A stretch of DNA of 64,000 nucleotides from Prochlorococcus sp. AG-686-J21. Its GTDB lineage: Bacteria > Cyanobacteriota > Cyanobacteriia > PCC-6307 > Cyanobiaceae. The notes under the pieces were generated by a model. It searched no databases. It was not told the origin of the DNA and saw only the letters and a list, made by a program, of their open reading frames with translations. Position 1 is the first letter of the stretch, and the number at the start of each line of letters is the position of its first letter. Both the position numbers and the translations under genes were made by a program. Shown piece by piece: positions 9,427 to 19,229 of the stretch. Location: positions 1-64,000 of the forward strand of contig QCVS01000002.1 in NCBI GenBank assembly GCA_003210285.1. The letters are read 5' to 3'.

Positions 9427-10096
9427 TTTTTAATCTAAATATAAAAGTATTATACAATTTTTTCTAAATATATAAACTTAGCTGAAAGACCTATTGCAAT
9501 TATTAAATATGGGTAACCTTGCATAAATCCTGGTCTCACACAAAGATTTTAATCAGATCCAATAATTTTTTAAAAACTAATTATCCATCACAAAAAATAT
9601 TTATAATCTTTTACTTACATAATCCCTTTAGAATGGATAGCTGATGGGAAATATGTGTTCACTTAATTTTCCAAAACTACGTTATGGCGAAATGCATATG
9701 CAGAATTCAAGATTATTTCAAATTCAGTTTTGAAATTGTCTTGATGCTACAACTCTAGCAAAAATAAATGTTCAAGAACTTACTTAAGCTTAAGGGGATA
9801 CCCATGCTAAGGGATGAACAAAAGGATGTATAAATTTATGAAATTTATTAAGTCAACTTAATCCCCGCTTATTACTGCTTATTATACGAAAAACTGTAAA
9901 GCCATAACAATAAGAGGAAATGTCTTTATCTAGCGAAAATGATATTTTTCTACAAAATTTTCAAATTATGAAATAATCTCAAAGCTTCATTTCCATTGAA
10001 ATATATGGCATCAAGGAAAGCAACTTTTAAAAATTTGCATCGCAAAACTTTCTTTTTTATTCACTATTGCCACAATCTCCTAGAACAATAAAGCTG
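9427..10096. other. 670-base gene-free stretch
   Basis: No credible gene on either strand. It holds the presumed promoter of the 9426 to 2973 gene run. A 24-codon minus-strand reading frame at 9450-9524 encodes a hydrophobic peptide starting MQGYPYLIIAIGL, but the candidate promoter overlaps its end. The remaining DNA is stop-rich in all frames and is less AT-extreme in places, as in a decayed gene, though I cannot name one. Confidence 0.5.
9449..9454 (-). promoter_or_regulatory. Candidate -10 box for the 9426-2973 gene run
   Basis: A consensus TATAAT on the minus strand ends 22 bases before the aminotransferase ATG. It is the only such hexamer near the start. No clear -35 element. Confidence 0.35.
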
Positions 10097-11983
10097 TCAT
10101 TTTTTTTGGCCCTTAAATGAAGGCATAGTATCTTGACCTCTATAACTTATTCCTTCTCTTTTCAAGACCTTAATAAATGTTTTAAACAAAATGTATAGAT
10201 CCAAAAAGAAGCTTCTATTATCAACATACCAAGTATCCATCTCTAATCTCTTTTCCCATGAGATATCATTTCTTCCATTAACTTGCGCCCACCCTGTCAA
10301 TCCAGGCTTAACTTCGTGTCTTCGACTTTGATCATGCGAATATAATGGCAAATATTTCATTAACAATGGTCTTGGGCCTACAAAACTCATTTGACCTCTA
10401 AAAATATTAACAATAGTAGGTAATTCATCCAAAGACGTACTTCTTAGCCATCTTCCAAAATCATTTAATCGCATTGAATCTTCTAATAAATTACCTCTAT
10501 GGTCATATTTATTTTTCATAGACCTAAACTTTATTAAATGTAAAGGTTTACTATTAAACCCAGGACGCTTTTGAATGAAGAAAATTGGTCTTCCTAATTT
10601 GAACCTAATTAATAAAGAAATTATCAACAAAATGGGAAATAAAAAGACTAAAGATAATAAAGAAAAAATACGATCTACCAAATTCTTTATTAAGGAATAA
10701 ATCAAATTAAGATTATATCGATTTGTTCTATTTTTATTTTGATTAAAAGCCTTTTCAATCAATTTATTAAATTTTTTAGATTGTTCATGTCTCGAAAAAC
10801 TTTCAGTACCTAATCTTCTTGAGTTTTTTGAATATTCTTTGACTAAGTAATCATTTTCAGACATAAATAATAAGGCCTGTGCTAATGCTTTTGGATCTTG
10901 TGGCTGAACACTTTTCCCGATTTTATTATCTACAACTAATTCAGATATCCAACCTGGATAATTTATTATTACTGGTAATCCTGTAGCAAGATAATCAAAA
11001 AACTTATTAGGCGATGTTCCATATTGAAAAGCAGGTATGTCCTCTAGGATCATTAATCCAACATCAATATTTTTGCTTAAAACTTCTGCAAGTTTTGTTT
11101 TTGGCATTGGATCAAGAAAATGACAATTATTAAGACTTTCATTTTTTACTCTTTCAACAAGTTTCAATTTCTTACTACCATCACCAATAAAAATAATATG
11201 TATATTTTTATTACCAATTTTTTTAAGTTCTGCTGCCGCATCAAGAACAGCATCCAATCCATTAGCCAACCCATGAGCCCCAGTAAATGCTGCAACAAAT
11301 TGCCTTGAATCTTTATTATTTAATAATTCTATTTCTTTTAGATTCTGTTTAATGTAACTTTTAGGAGGATAAAAAAAATCTAAATCGCATCCATTAGGAA
11401 TCATGTTGACTTTTTTAGGGTCAATACCTTTTTTTAAAATTCCATTACATATCCCAGGAGCTAATCCAATTAATTTATCTGCAGATTGATAACTTACTTT
11501 TTCAAAAATATTAATTATATTGAGAATAATTGGATTAACTTTTAAGCCCATTGCAAGAGGCAATTCCGGCCATAAGTCTCTTACTTCAAAAACGAATGGA
11601 GTACCTTTTATCCATCGGCAACATATTCCCGGTAAGGATACACTTAAAGGAGTTGAAGAACAAAATATTAAATCTGCTTTTGTTGTTAATGAAAAATAAA
11701 GTGATTTCAAACTAAATTGAAAAAAAACGAATAAACGCTGCATTAAATTAAGCTTATTAGAGTATTTGCAATTAAATTCAATAACATTTATGCCATCTAT
11801 AATTCCTTTCCTAAAATTATTTTTAAAAGGTTTTTTTAGGCCTGAATTACATCGATCATCAGACAAGCAAACCATATAAACCTTATGCCCCGAATTAACT
11901 AGTTGTTTTGCAAAAAAATAAGATCTGGTGCCTGCAGAACCTTTGGGAGTTGAAAAATATTGATGAAAATAGATTATTCGCAT
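10097..11983 (-). CDS. Fusion of GT4 glycosyltransferase and monotopic phosphoglycosyl transferase
   Basis: Two enzymes in one chain. Residues about 1-410 are a GT-B, family 4 (WbuB-like) glycosyltransferase with HQYFSTPKGSAGTRSY at the N-terminus, an Asn-Gly-Cys-Asp segment (IPNGCDLDFF) and YGTSPNKFFDYLATGLPVI. Residues about 430-628 are a PglC/WcaJ-type sugar-1-phosphate transferase: re-entrant hydrophobic helix, KFRSM, catalytic Asp519-Glu520 (SLDELP), VGPRP and KPGLTGWAQVNGR. The C-terminal part would start the chain on undecaprenyl phosphate and the N-terminal part add sugar two. At 628 aa both halves look complete. A 670-base empty stretch lies downstream. Confidence 0.92.
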   Translation of the reverse strand: MRIIYFHQYFSTPKGSAGTRSYFFAKQLVNSGHKVYMVCLSDDRCNSGLKKPFKNNFRKGIIDGINVIEFNCKYSNKLNLMQRLFVFFQFSLKSLYFSLTTKADLIFCSSTPLSVSLPGICCRWIKGTPFVFEVRDLWPELPLAMGLKVNPIILNIINIFEKVSYQSADKLIGLAPGICNGILKKGIDPKKVNMIPNGCDLDFFYPPKSYIKQNLKEIELLNNKDSRQFVAAFTGAHGLANGLDAVLDAAAELKKIGNKNIHIIFIGDGSKKLKLVERVKNESLNNCHFLDPMPKTKLAEVLSKNIDVGLMILEDIPAFQYGTSPNKFFDYLATGLPVIINYPGWISELVVDNKIGKSVQPQDPKALAQALLFMSENDYLVKEYSKNSRRLGTESFSRHEQSKKFNKLIEKAFNQNKNRTNRYNLNLIYSLIKNLVDRIFSLLSLVFLFPILLIISLLIRFKLGRPIFFIQKRPGFNSKPLHLIKFRSMKNKYDHRGNLLEDSMRLNDFGRWLRSTSLDELPTIVNIFRGQMSFVGPRPLLMKYLPLYSHDQSRRHEVKPGLTGWAQVNGRNDISWEKRLEMDTWYVDNRSFFLDLYILFKTFIKVLKREGISYRGQDTMPSFKGQKK

Positions 11984-11993
11984 ATAAATAAAT

Positions 11994-13928
11994 TTAATTT
12001 TTCTGAAATTCGATTACTGTTTTAACCTTAATCGGCGATGTACTAAAAGTAACCTCTAAAACTTGTATGTTATTTTTTGATTGATAATAAAGAGATTCAA
12101 GTCCATTTTTTAACTTTAAAGAGCTTATTTCTTTATCACTATTAACTCTTATATTTATACCTTCAGTAATTATTTTATCACTCTTAATTTTCCAGTTTCG
12201 ATTTAACAATCTCCATCTAAGCGTTGCGATCTTAAAAGGGCCAGATATTTCATCAAAAATTTCCCATTTTGATCCATTTTCTAATGCACTTATTGTTCTT
12301 CTATGTCTACCAAATTTACATTTATAAGAAGAAGAAACTTTTTTAAGCCCATCTTTATTGATCAAAATAGGCTCCTCTTCAGTTTTTAACCAATTCCCCC
12401 ATAAAAATCTACTTAATCTAGGCATAGGGTTAAATTCATCGAACTGTACTGTATTGTGACTCCTGATTCCACCAAAATAATCCATTAATTCGTTAGAAGT
12501 ATTATAAGAAAAACTTCCACCATCCCTCAGGATATTTTCACCATTATTCCATAAATCAAAATGTAAAGGATCACATTGAGAGGGTCGAAATTTATACCTA
12601 GGTAGTCTTAATAAAGACCAATTAATTTGATTTGATTTAATTACAACATATCCTCCTTGAGGGAAATAAAACATTTTTTTCTCTTTTTTGGAAGTAAGAT
12701 TTCCAGATGAAATTTTCTTTTTTTTATTAGAGTTTTTATATTTTAATCTAAGCATAAATAATGTTTCATCCCATGGACCAGAAGAATAAAGAAGTTTCTT
12801 TTTAAATAAGAAATAACTTAATTGTAAAGTTGGCTTAAAATTTTCATAAGGTAATGAGTGTAATTGGTAGCAAAAAGTACCGTCATTTGCGCCTAAATTT
12901 GGAGCCCTACCTGTTTTAAAATCAACAAAAACTTCAAGCCATTCAACTGCCAAATTACAGTAATTAATATATCTATCTGAAAACAAATTATCATTATAAA
13001 ATCGTCTCCAAATTTCTATTTGGCATAGTGTATCAACTAAAAAGCGATGATAATTTATAGAGTTTTGGGAAAAAGAACCATCTTCTTTTACTAATTTATA
13101 AATATCAGTTTCTAAACCTCTTCTACCAATTTTAGAAAAATAATGACCAATTTTTTCTTTTTTTGAACAGGATTTAGATAACCATTTACCCCCAATGTAA
13201 AGTGCAGCTGATTCAGAAATTGAGTGGTTATTATTTTGAGCTTCAGCGTAAAACCTAGTGGAAGATATTCTATCTAAATGAGCAAAGACAAAATCAATTC
13301 GGTTTTGAGAAAAATTATTTAAGAAATTTTCACCTTCAATTAAGTACCATCCCAACATAATATTTATTAATCTAATTGATACTTCTTGACCGCACATCCA
13401 GTTATGGCCAGAATTTATAGGATTTTCTATGCACCAATTTTTAATCCATAAATTCAAATAATCTAAATAACGTTTATCTTTAGTCAATATCCAACCTCTA
13501 GAAAAAATATTTATCCAATTAAATCTTGATATTTCCCATATATTCTTAATATCAATTTTTTCATTATCTGAGAAAGAACTCCAATGTATTTTATAAGCTT
13601 TGAATCTATAAAAGCTTAAAGGATCTTTATGCCAATCTGGTGGGGAGCCAACATTTATTGATTTATTTCCGTATAAAATTAAATTGCCTTTTATGAGATT
13701 TTCGCAATAAGTGACCAGAGTTTTAGCTGAAAATGAATGATAACTTTCTGAATTCAAATAATAAGTATTTGGATTACTAGCAATAATGTTGACCTTTGGG
13801 CAATCTTTTATTTTATTGAAGAGTTTAAAAAAACCAAATTTCTTTAAAATTCTATAACATAAAACTTTTAAGATATTTTCAAATCCTAGCGAATAAGAGG
13901 TAGTTATATAGTTATATATTCTTAGCAT
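11994..13928 (-). CDS. Heparinase II/III-family protein (putative polysaccharide lyase)
   Basis: An N-terminal alpha/alpha barrel (about 90-380) has the family's tryptophan-rich repeats (NWMCGQEVSIRLINIMLGW) and EAQNNNHSISESAALY. A beta-sandwich half carries DPLHFDLWNNGENILRDGGSFSY and GGIRSHNTVQFD, where His and Tyr could be catalytic. Such proteins often sit in uronate-containing polysaccharide clusters and may trim or edit the polymer. No signal peptide is evident, so its cell location is unclear. The start overlaps the wecC stop as TAATG, suggesting translational coupling. Confidence 0.82.
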   Translation of the reverse strand: MLRIYNYITTSYSLGFENILKVLCYRILKKFGFFKLFNKIKDCPKVNIIASNPNTYYLNSESYHSFSAKTLVTYCENLIKGNLILYGNKSINVGSPPDWHKDPLSFYRFKAYKIHWSSFSDNEKIDIKNIWEISRFNWINIFSRGWILTKDKRYLDYLNLWIKNWCIENPINSGHNWMCGQEVSIRLINIMLGWYLIEGENFLNNFSQNRIDFVFAHLDRISSTRFYAEAQNNNHSISESAALYIGGKWLSKSCSKKEKIGHYFSKIGRRGLETDIYKLVKEDGSFSQNSINYHRFLVDTLCQIEIWRRFYNDNLFSDRYINYCNLAVEWLEVFVDFKTGRAPNLGANDGTFCYQLHSLPYENFKPTLQLSYFLFKKKLLYSSGPWDETLFMLRLKYKNSNKKKKISSGNLTSKKEKKMFYFPQGGYVVIKSNQINWSLLRLPRYKFRPSQCDPLHFDLWNNGENILRDGGSFSYNTSNELMDYFGGIRSHNTVQFDEFNPMPRLSRFLWGNWLKTEEEPILINKDGLKKVSSSYKCKFGRHRRTISALENGSKWEIFDEISGPFKIATLRWRLLNRNWKIKSDKIITEGINIRVNSDKEISSLKLKNGLESLYYQSKNNIQVLEVTFSTSPIKVKTVIEFQKN

Positions 13929-15136
13929 TAAGGGCGTAGCGCTTTACAAAAATCAATTGTTTTTTTCTCTGAAAGTTTTAAATTATAAAATTCTTTATGA
14001 GGTACTAATATTGATATTAAATCTGCTTTTAAAATAACATCATCAATGCTACAGAGATCTATATTTGGATGACTTTTCAAATTCGGTTCACACACTAAAA
14101 CTTTCATACTAGAATTTATCAAATCCATTACGATATCCAGTGCTGGTGATTCTCTTAAATCATCAATATTTGGCTTGTAACTTAACCCAAGACACGCAAT
14201 AGATACTGACCTTTTTAAAACTTCTTCCATTTCTAATACAGTCTTTTTTATTTTGTTAACAACCCAATCTTTTTTCGCATTATTTACTAATCTTGCTGTT
14301 TGGATAATCTTAGTAATATCTTTATCTTGTGAGGCTAGAAACCATGGATCTACAGCTATACAATGTCCACCAACCCCGCATCCAGGGATTAAAATATTCA
14401 CCCTTGGATGTCTATTTGCTATAGATACTAACTCATGAACATCAACATCAACTTCATCACATAACATTGAAAGCTCGTTTGCAAATGCAATGTTTACATC
14501 TCTAAAGCTATTTTCTGACAATTTAACCATTTCTGCAGTTTTAGAGTCTGTAATAATTAATTCTCCAGAACAAAATTTTGCATAAAAAGATTTTGCAAAA
14601 TTAGATGATTTTTGTGAAATACCACCAATAACTCGATCGTTATTTTCAAGTTCATACAATATATTTCCAGGGAGAACTCTTTCAGGGCAGTAGGCAATAT
14701 TAATATCAGATATATCCAAGTTTGATATTTTTGAAATTAAATCCAGAATCTTTTCGGTTGATCCAATAGGACAAGTTGATTCAATAATTAACAAATTATT
14801 TTTATTTAAGTATGGTGCTACTGATTTTACAGCTTGAAAAACAAAACTTAAATCTGGTTGAGGTATTTTATCTTTTGTTTTTCTAAAAGGAGTAGGAACA
14901 GCAATTAAATAAATATCAGCTTTACATGGTTTAGATTTTGCTATAAGTTTTTCATCTCTTACTGCTTTACTAATAACCTTTTCAAGATCTTTTTCAATTA
15001 TATGTATATTACCTTTATTAATTATACTAATAATTCTCTCATTAATATCTACACCAACAACATCAAATCCTTTACTAGCAAGTAATCCAGCAGTAGGCAA
15101 ACCAATATACCCAAGGCCAATAACACAACATTTCAT
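13928..15136 (-). CDS. wecC: UDP-N-acetyl-D-mannosamine dehydrogenase
   Basis: Oxidises UDP-ManNAc to UDP-ManNAcA. The Rossmann motif GLGYIGLPTAG is at residues 7-17. Catalytic Cys259 lies in GCGVGGHCIAVDPWF, a WecC-type signature, and LGLSYKPNIDDLRESPAL is in the C-terminal domain. 402 aa is close to E. coli WecC. It completes the route begun by WecB at 5125-6243. The start overlaps the end of the two-domain oxidoreductase by four bases. Confidence 0.92.
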   Translation of the reverse strand: MKCCVIGLGYIGLPTAGLLASKGFDVVGVDINERIISIINKGNIHIIEKDLEKVISKAVRDEKLIAKSKPCKADIYLIAVPTPFRKTKDKIPQPDLSFVFQAVKSVAPYLNKNNLLIIESTCPIGSTEKILDLISKISNLDISDINIAYCPERVLPGNILYELENNDRVIGGISQKSSNFAKSFYAKFCSGELIITDSKTAEMVKLSENSFRDVNIAFANELSMLCDEVDVDVHELVSIANRHPRVNILIPGCGVGGHCIAVDPWFLASQDKDITKIIQTARLVNNAKKDWVVNKIKKTVLEMEEVLKRSVSIACLGLSYKPNIDDLRESPALDIVMDLINSSMKVLVCEPNLKSHPNIDLCSIDDVILKADLISILVPHKEFYNLKLSEKKTIDFCKALRP

Positions 15137-17238
15137 CTTTTATCTAATGCCTCCAGAAGAATTTTTTGAACCTCAAATATTTCCTCAATATCAATTAAAT
15201 CGCTTCCTCCAAATTCTATTAGATCAACAAACTTTGAAATACACTCGAATTGTCCTTTTGAGTTAAATTTTCTTGTGCTCCGTAAATTTCCTTCCCCCCA
15301 GGATTCCAACTTTTTAAAGTTATCTATTCTAAAAATATTGCCGCTTGCAAATACATCAATGCTCTCCTTAGGAAAACTTTTATGGCCATTTGTAAAATAA
15401 TGTATTGTCCCTATTGAACCATCAAGAAAGCTAATAGTAAAAGTAAAGGAGTCAGAATTAATAAAATTATCTGGGACTTTGGTAAGTTTAAAATCAACAA
15501 TTTGAGATCCAGCCAAAAATCTTATTAAATCCAAAAAATGACAGCATTCACCTATTAGTCTTCCTCCTCCTATTTCAAGATCCTGTGTCCAATGATCTTT
15601 TGAAATATATCCTGCATTACAAGTATAAATAAAGGTTTTGGGTCCCTTCTTAAAATCAAGTTTCTTCTTTAAGATTTTTATTAAGGGTGAGAATCTTCTG
15701 TTATAACCAACTGTCAATATATTTTTGCCATTATATAAATTTTTAATATTAATTAGTTCATCTAAAGTCAGACAAAGAGGTTTCTCCACAAAAATATTTT
15801 TGCCTGCTTTTAAACCTTTAATGACTAATTCAGCGTGACTATCATGTCTGGTCGCGATAACAAGAGTATTACATGAAGGATCATTTATCAAAGAGTCTAA
15901 ATCTGTTGTTACCTTTTTTATGCCAAACTTTTTTGCTAAAAAAATCGAATTTTGTCCACTAAGAGCTCCTATTACATTTACATTAGCTTTTGCACTTTTC
16001 AAAGCTGGTAACAAAACTCTTGATGAGTAATTACCTGCTCCTATTAAAGCAATTACAGGTTTTGTATTTAACTTTTTATGAGAGTCTTTTTTAAAAGATA
16101 ATGTAAGTGTTTTTGATAGATCAACCTTTTCAGGGTTAAATCTAAGTATTATTCCTAAAGTTTTTTTATCATTTAATAAAATTTCATAGGCCTTGTGGGC
16201 TTTAATAAAATCAAAATAATGCGATACTAAATTTTTTGTCTCAATTTTACCTCTTTCAAAAATGTTCAAAATCGCTTGGAAGTTCCTTTGCTCAGTCCAC
16301 CTTATAAAGCCAATCGGATAATCTATACCATTCTCTTCATATGACTTATCATATCTGCCTGGACCATATGAACAGCTTACTTGGAAAGTTAATTCTTTTT
16401 TATAAAAAAGATCACGTTTCAAATCAAGACCAGTAGAGCCAACTAAAATAATTCTTCCTCTTTTTCTACAAACTCTTGCTGATAAATCAATAGGCTGATT
16501 ACTTTTTGTAGACGCAGTAATAATTACAGCATCCACATTATTACCTGAAGTTTTGTTCTTACACCAAGAAATAGGATCTGCCGAAGAGGTTAGTTGTAAA
16601 ACTTCTACTCCAAAACTTTTAGCCAATTCACATCTTTCTTTATCAGGGTCAATTCCCAAAACTCTTAAACCATTTTGTAACAGTAATTGTGAAGTAAGAA
16701 GTCCGATTAACCCTAATCCATTTACCAAAAAAACCTCACCCAATGTTGGATTTGCCAACCTTATACCTTGTAATCCAATTGAAGCAATTACAGTAAATAC
16801 TGCCTCTTGATCATCTACTTGATCGGGAATCTTAGAAACTAAATTATGTGGAACTGAAACAATTTCTGAATGTGGGCCATTTGATAAAACTCTATCTCCT
16901 ACTTTAAAACCTAAAACTTTTTCACCAACCTCAATAATTTCTCCTACATTTGAATACCCTAGAGGAATAGGTTTTTCAAGTTTATTTTTAACCGCATTGA
17001 ACGTCTCTATAGGCCCTTCACTTTTTACTTTATTAATGACTTCACTTACTTTATCAGGTTGCTGTTTAACTTTATCAATAAGGCTTGATTTGCCAAAATC
17101 AACAATCATTCTCTCCGTACCAGAAGAAATCAAACTTAATCGAGTTCGAATAAGTATATTTCTAGGCTTTAATTCAGGTATAGGTAAATCTAAAATTTCA
17201 GTATTACCAGTTTTTAATGATTGAAAAAGTTGTTTCAC
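15133..17238 (-). CDS. Two-domain oxidoreductase: MDR dehydrogenase fused to Gfo/Idh/MocA domain
   Basis: Residues about 1-370 form a zinc-alcohol-dehydrogenase-like (MDR) domain with SSGTERMIVDFGK and a Rossmann core VNGLGLIGLLTSQ. Residues about 395-701 form a Gfo/Idh/MocA domain with IGAGNYSSRVLLPAL and EKPLCLTLDEL. This arrangement recurs in polysaccharide clusters beside heparinase-like genes and AsnB. It probably oxidises or rearranges a sugar nucleotide or glycoside; the substrate is unknown. It is 17 bases downstream of asnB and overlaps wecC by four bases. Confidence 0.85.
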   Translation of the reverse strand: MKQLFQSLKTGNTEILDLPIPELKPRNILIRTRLSLISSGTERMIVDFGKSSLIDKVKQQPDKVSEVINKVKSEGPIETFNAVKNKLEKPIPLGYSNVGEIIEVGEKVLGFKVGDRVLSNGPHSEIVSVPHNLVSKIPDQVDDQEAVFTVIASIGLQGIRLANPTLGEVFLVNGLGLIGLLTSQLLLQNGLRVLGIDPDKERCELAKSFGVEVLQLTSSADPISWCKNKTSGNNVDAVIITASTKSNQPIDLSARVCRKRGRIILVGSTGLDLKRDLFYKKELTFQVSCSYGPGRYDKSYEENGIDYPIGFIRWTEQRNFQAILNIFERGKIETKNLVSHYFDFIKAHKAYEILLNDKKTLGIILRFNPEKVDLSKTLTLSFKKDSHKKLNTKPVIALIGAGNYSSRVLLPALKSAKANVNVIGALSGQNSIFLAKKFGIKKVTTDLDSLINDPSCNTLVIATRHDSHAELVIKGLKAGKNIFVEKPLCLTLDELINIKNLYNGKNILTVGYNRRFSPLIKILKKKLDFKKGPKTFIYTCNAGYISKDHWTQDLEIGGGRLIGECCHFLDLIRFLAGSQIVDFKLTKVPDNFINSDSFTFTISFLDGSIGTIHYFTNGHKSFPKESIDVFASGNIFRIDNFKKLESWGEGNLRSTRKFNSKGQFECISKFVDLIEFGGSDLIDIEEIFEVQKILLEALDKR

Positions 17239-17254
17239 AATTCTCCTTTATATA

Positions 17255-19228
17255 TTATGTTTTTAAAGACAAATATGATGAACACCATAGCTCGATGGAT
17301 AGTAATGAAAGAATAGTGTAACTGGCATCAATTTGACCGGACTCACTTTTAAAGATTAAATCATGAACTGCATTATGATCAAATATTCCTCTACTTGATA
17401 ATCTTTCTTTAGATAAAATTTCAAATAACCAATCTCTTAAATCATTTTTTAATAAATACCTCATAGGAGCCCCGAATCCACTTTTTGGTCTATAAATAAC
17501 ATTATGAGGTAAGTAAGGCTCCATTGCTTTTTTTAAAATCCATTTCCCCACTCTGCCTTTTTGTTTCCATTTCAATGGAATTGATCTGGAAAAACTTACT
17601 AAATCATTATCAAGAAAGGGCACTCGTGTTTCAATGCCTAGAGCCATAGACATTTTATCTGTATAGATTAAGTTATGATCCGATAGAAAAAACCTTTGCT
17701 CTAAGCACAACATTTTTGTTAATGAATTCATATCTTCTGGCATTCTTAATACGAATTCTCGAATAGGAGCATCTATTTCTTGAAAATTAATTAACTTTCT
17801 AAAATTATTGCAATACAACTTTTCTAAATCTTTTCTTTTTGTCCATCTAAAATAATTAATTAGTCTTTCCTCCTTTGATAAACTTGCTGCTGAAAAAAGC
17901 TTGTTTAATCTTCTGAAAAATGGATTTGAACTTGGTAAAGTTGCAGTTCCTTTTTCTAGTTTTAATTTTATTTTTTTTGGTAACCAATCCCAATATTTCT
18001 CTAGATTCAAAGCTAAATGTCTCCTATAACCGGTAAATAAATCATCGCCACCAGCGCCAGATAATAAAACCTTTATTCCTAATTGTGAAGCAATCTCACT
18101 AATCCAAAAGACATTGAGAGGGGCAGGATCAGCTAAGGGTTCATCCAACTGAGAAATCATATTTTCAAACCCTTTAGCCAACTTAGTATGATCAATCTCT
18201 ACAATCTCTAAAGGTACATTTAAATATTTAGATACTTTTTTTGCATAATCTATATCTCCTAAAATCCCCTCATTATCTTTATACTTGGATCCATCAATAG
18301 TAAAACATTGAACATTTTGATCAATTTCTCTTGCGAAATTTACAATACTACTCGAATCTAATCCACCTGATAAGAAAGCTCCCACTGGAACATCAGAGAG
18401 CATTTGCCTATGTACAGCTTGCCTAAGTAAATATCTAGTTTGTTTGATATTTTCTTCAAGACTTAAATTATTAATACTCGATGATAAGGCAATAATGTCA
18501 TACCATTTATGAAAAGTTACTTCATGATCTTTATTAATTTTTATATATTCACCTGGATTTACTTTTTTAATAAAAGAAAATGGAGTCCCTTCTCCTGGGC
18601 ACCATAAATAAGTCAAATATCTATTAATAGAATTCAAATCTAACAACTTTTTTTGATCTTTATTTTTAATTAGTTCCTCTTTGTCTTTATTTATTATTAA
18701 AGGAAGTAAACCTTTAATTTCGCTCGCAAAATAAAATCCATTATGAGAATTAAAATAATAAATAGGCTTAACTCCGAAAGAGTCTCTTGCAATAATTAAT
18801 TCAGCTTTCTTCTTGTTCCAATAGGCAAATGCAAAAATTCCGTTTAATTGATTTAATAAGCTAGTTATAGAAAAACTATTTTCAGAAAAATAATTTAATA
18901 AATTTATTAATACTTCACTATCTGAACTACCTTTCCACTCTATAGAGTCATCATTGAGGAATTTCTCTTTTAAATCTTTATGGTTATATATTTCTCCATT
19001 ATAAGATAAAAAAGTTTCACTATTATTAGATACCATTGGCTGATGACCCGCAGAACTTAAATCAATTATTGATAATCTGGTATGCCCAAAAGCAACTTTT
19101 TTAGAATCATCATAAACAATGCCCTCATCATCGGGTCCTCTATGATGTAAATTCTTTAAAGAAGAACTTAAATTTTTAAATAAATCATCATTAGATTTTT
19201 TTAAATAAAAGCCTGAAATTCCACACAT
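17255..19228 (-). CDS. asnB: Glutamine-hydrolysing asparagine synthase-like amidotransferase
   Basis: N-terminal class II glutamine amidotransferase with nucleophile Cys2 (MCGISGF). C-terminal ATP-pyrophosphatase domain with the SGGLDSS motif (LSGGLDSSSIVNF, about 286-298). 657 aa is typical of exopolysaccharide-cluster AsnB paralogues. In this setting the more likely role is amidation of a uronic acid carboxyl group (a uronamide) rather than making asparagine; that is inference from context. One base separates it from the beta-propeller-like gene upstream. Confidence 0.88.
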   Translation of the reverse strand: MCGISGFYLKKSNDDLFKNLSSSLKNLHHRGPDDEGIVYDDSKKVAFGHTRLSIIDLSSAGHQPMVSNNSETFLSYNGEIYNHKDLKEKFLNDDSIEWKGSSDSEVLINLLNYFSENSFSITSLLNQLNGIFAFAYWNKKKAELIIARDSFGVKPIYYFNSHNGFYFASEIKGLLPLIINKDKEELIKNKDQKKLLDLNSINRYLTYLWCPGEGTPFSFIKKVNPGEYIKINKDHEVTFHKWYDIIALSSSINNLSLEENIKQTRYLLRQAVHRQMLSDVPVGAFLSGGLDSSSIVNFAREIDQNVQCFTIDGSKYKDNEGILGDIDYAKKVSKYLNVPLEIVEIDHTKLAKGFENMISQLDEPLADPAPLNVFWISEIASQLGIKVLLSGAGGDDLFTGYRRHLALNLEKYWDWLPKKIKLKLEKGTATLPSSNPFFRRLNKLFSAASLSKEERLINYFRWTKRKDLEKLYCNNFRKLINFQEIDAPIREFVLRMPEDMNSLTKMLCLEQRFFLSDHNLIYTDKMSMALGIETRVPFLDNDLVSFSRSIPLKWKQKGRVGKWILKKAMEPYLPHNVIYRPKSGFGAPMRYLLKNDLRDWLFEILSKERLSSRGIFDHNAVHDLIFKSESGQIDASYTILSLLSIELWCSSYLSLKT

Positions 19229-19229
19229 A

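Noticed and set aside
9450-9524. A 24-residue hydrophobic peptide gene on the minus strand
   Set aside because: Too short, no ribosome-binding site, and its end overlaps the candidate promoter of the downstream run.
17255-19228. Housekeeping asparagine biosynthesis
   Set aside because: Position between a two-domain oxidoreductase and sugar-modifying genes fits an amidotransferase of the polymer better.
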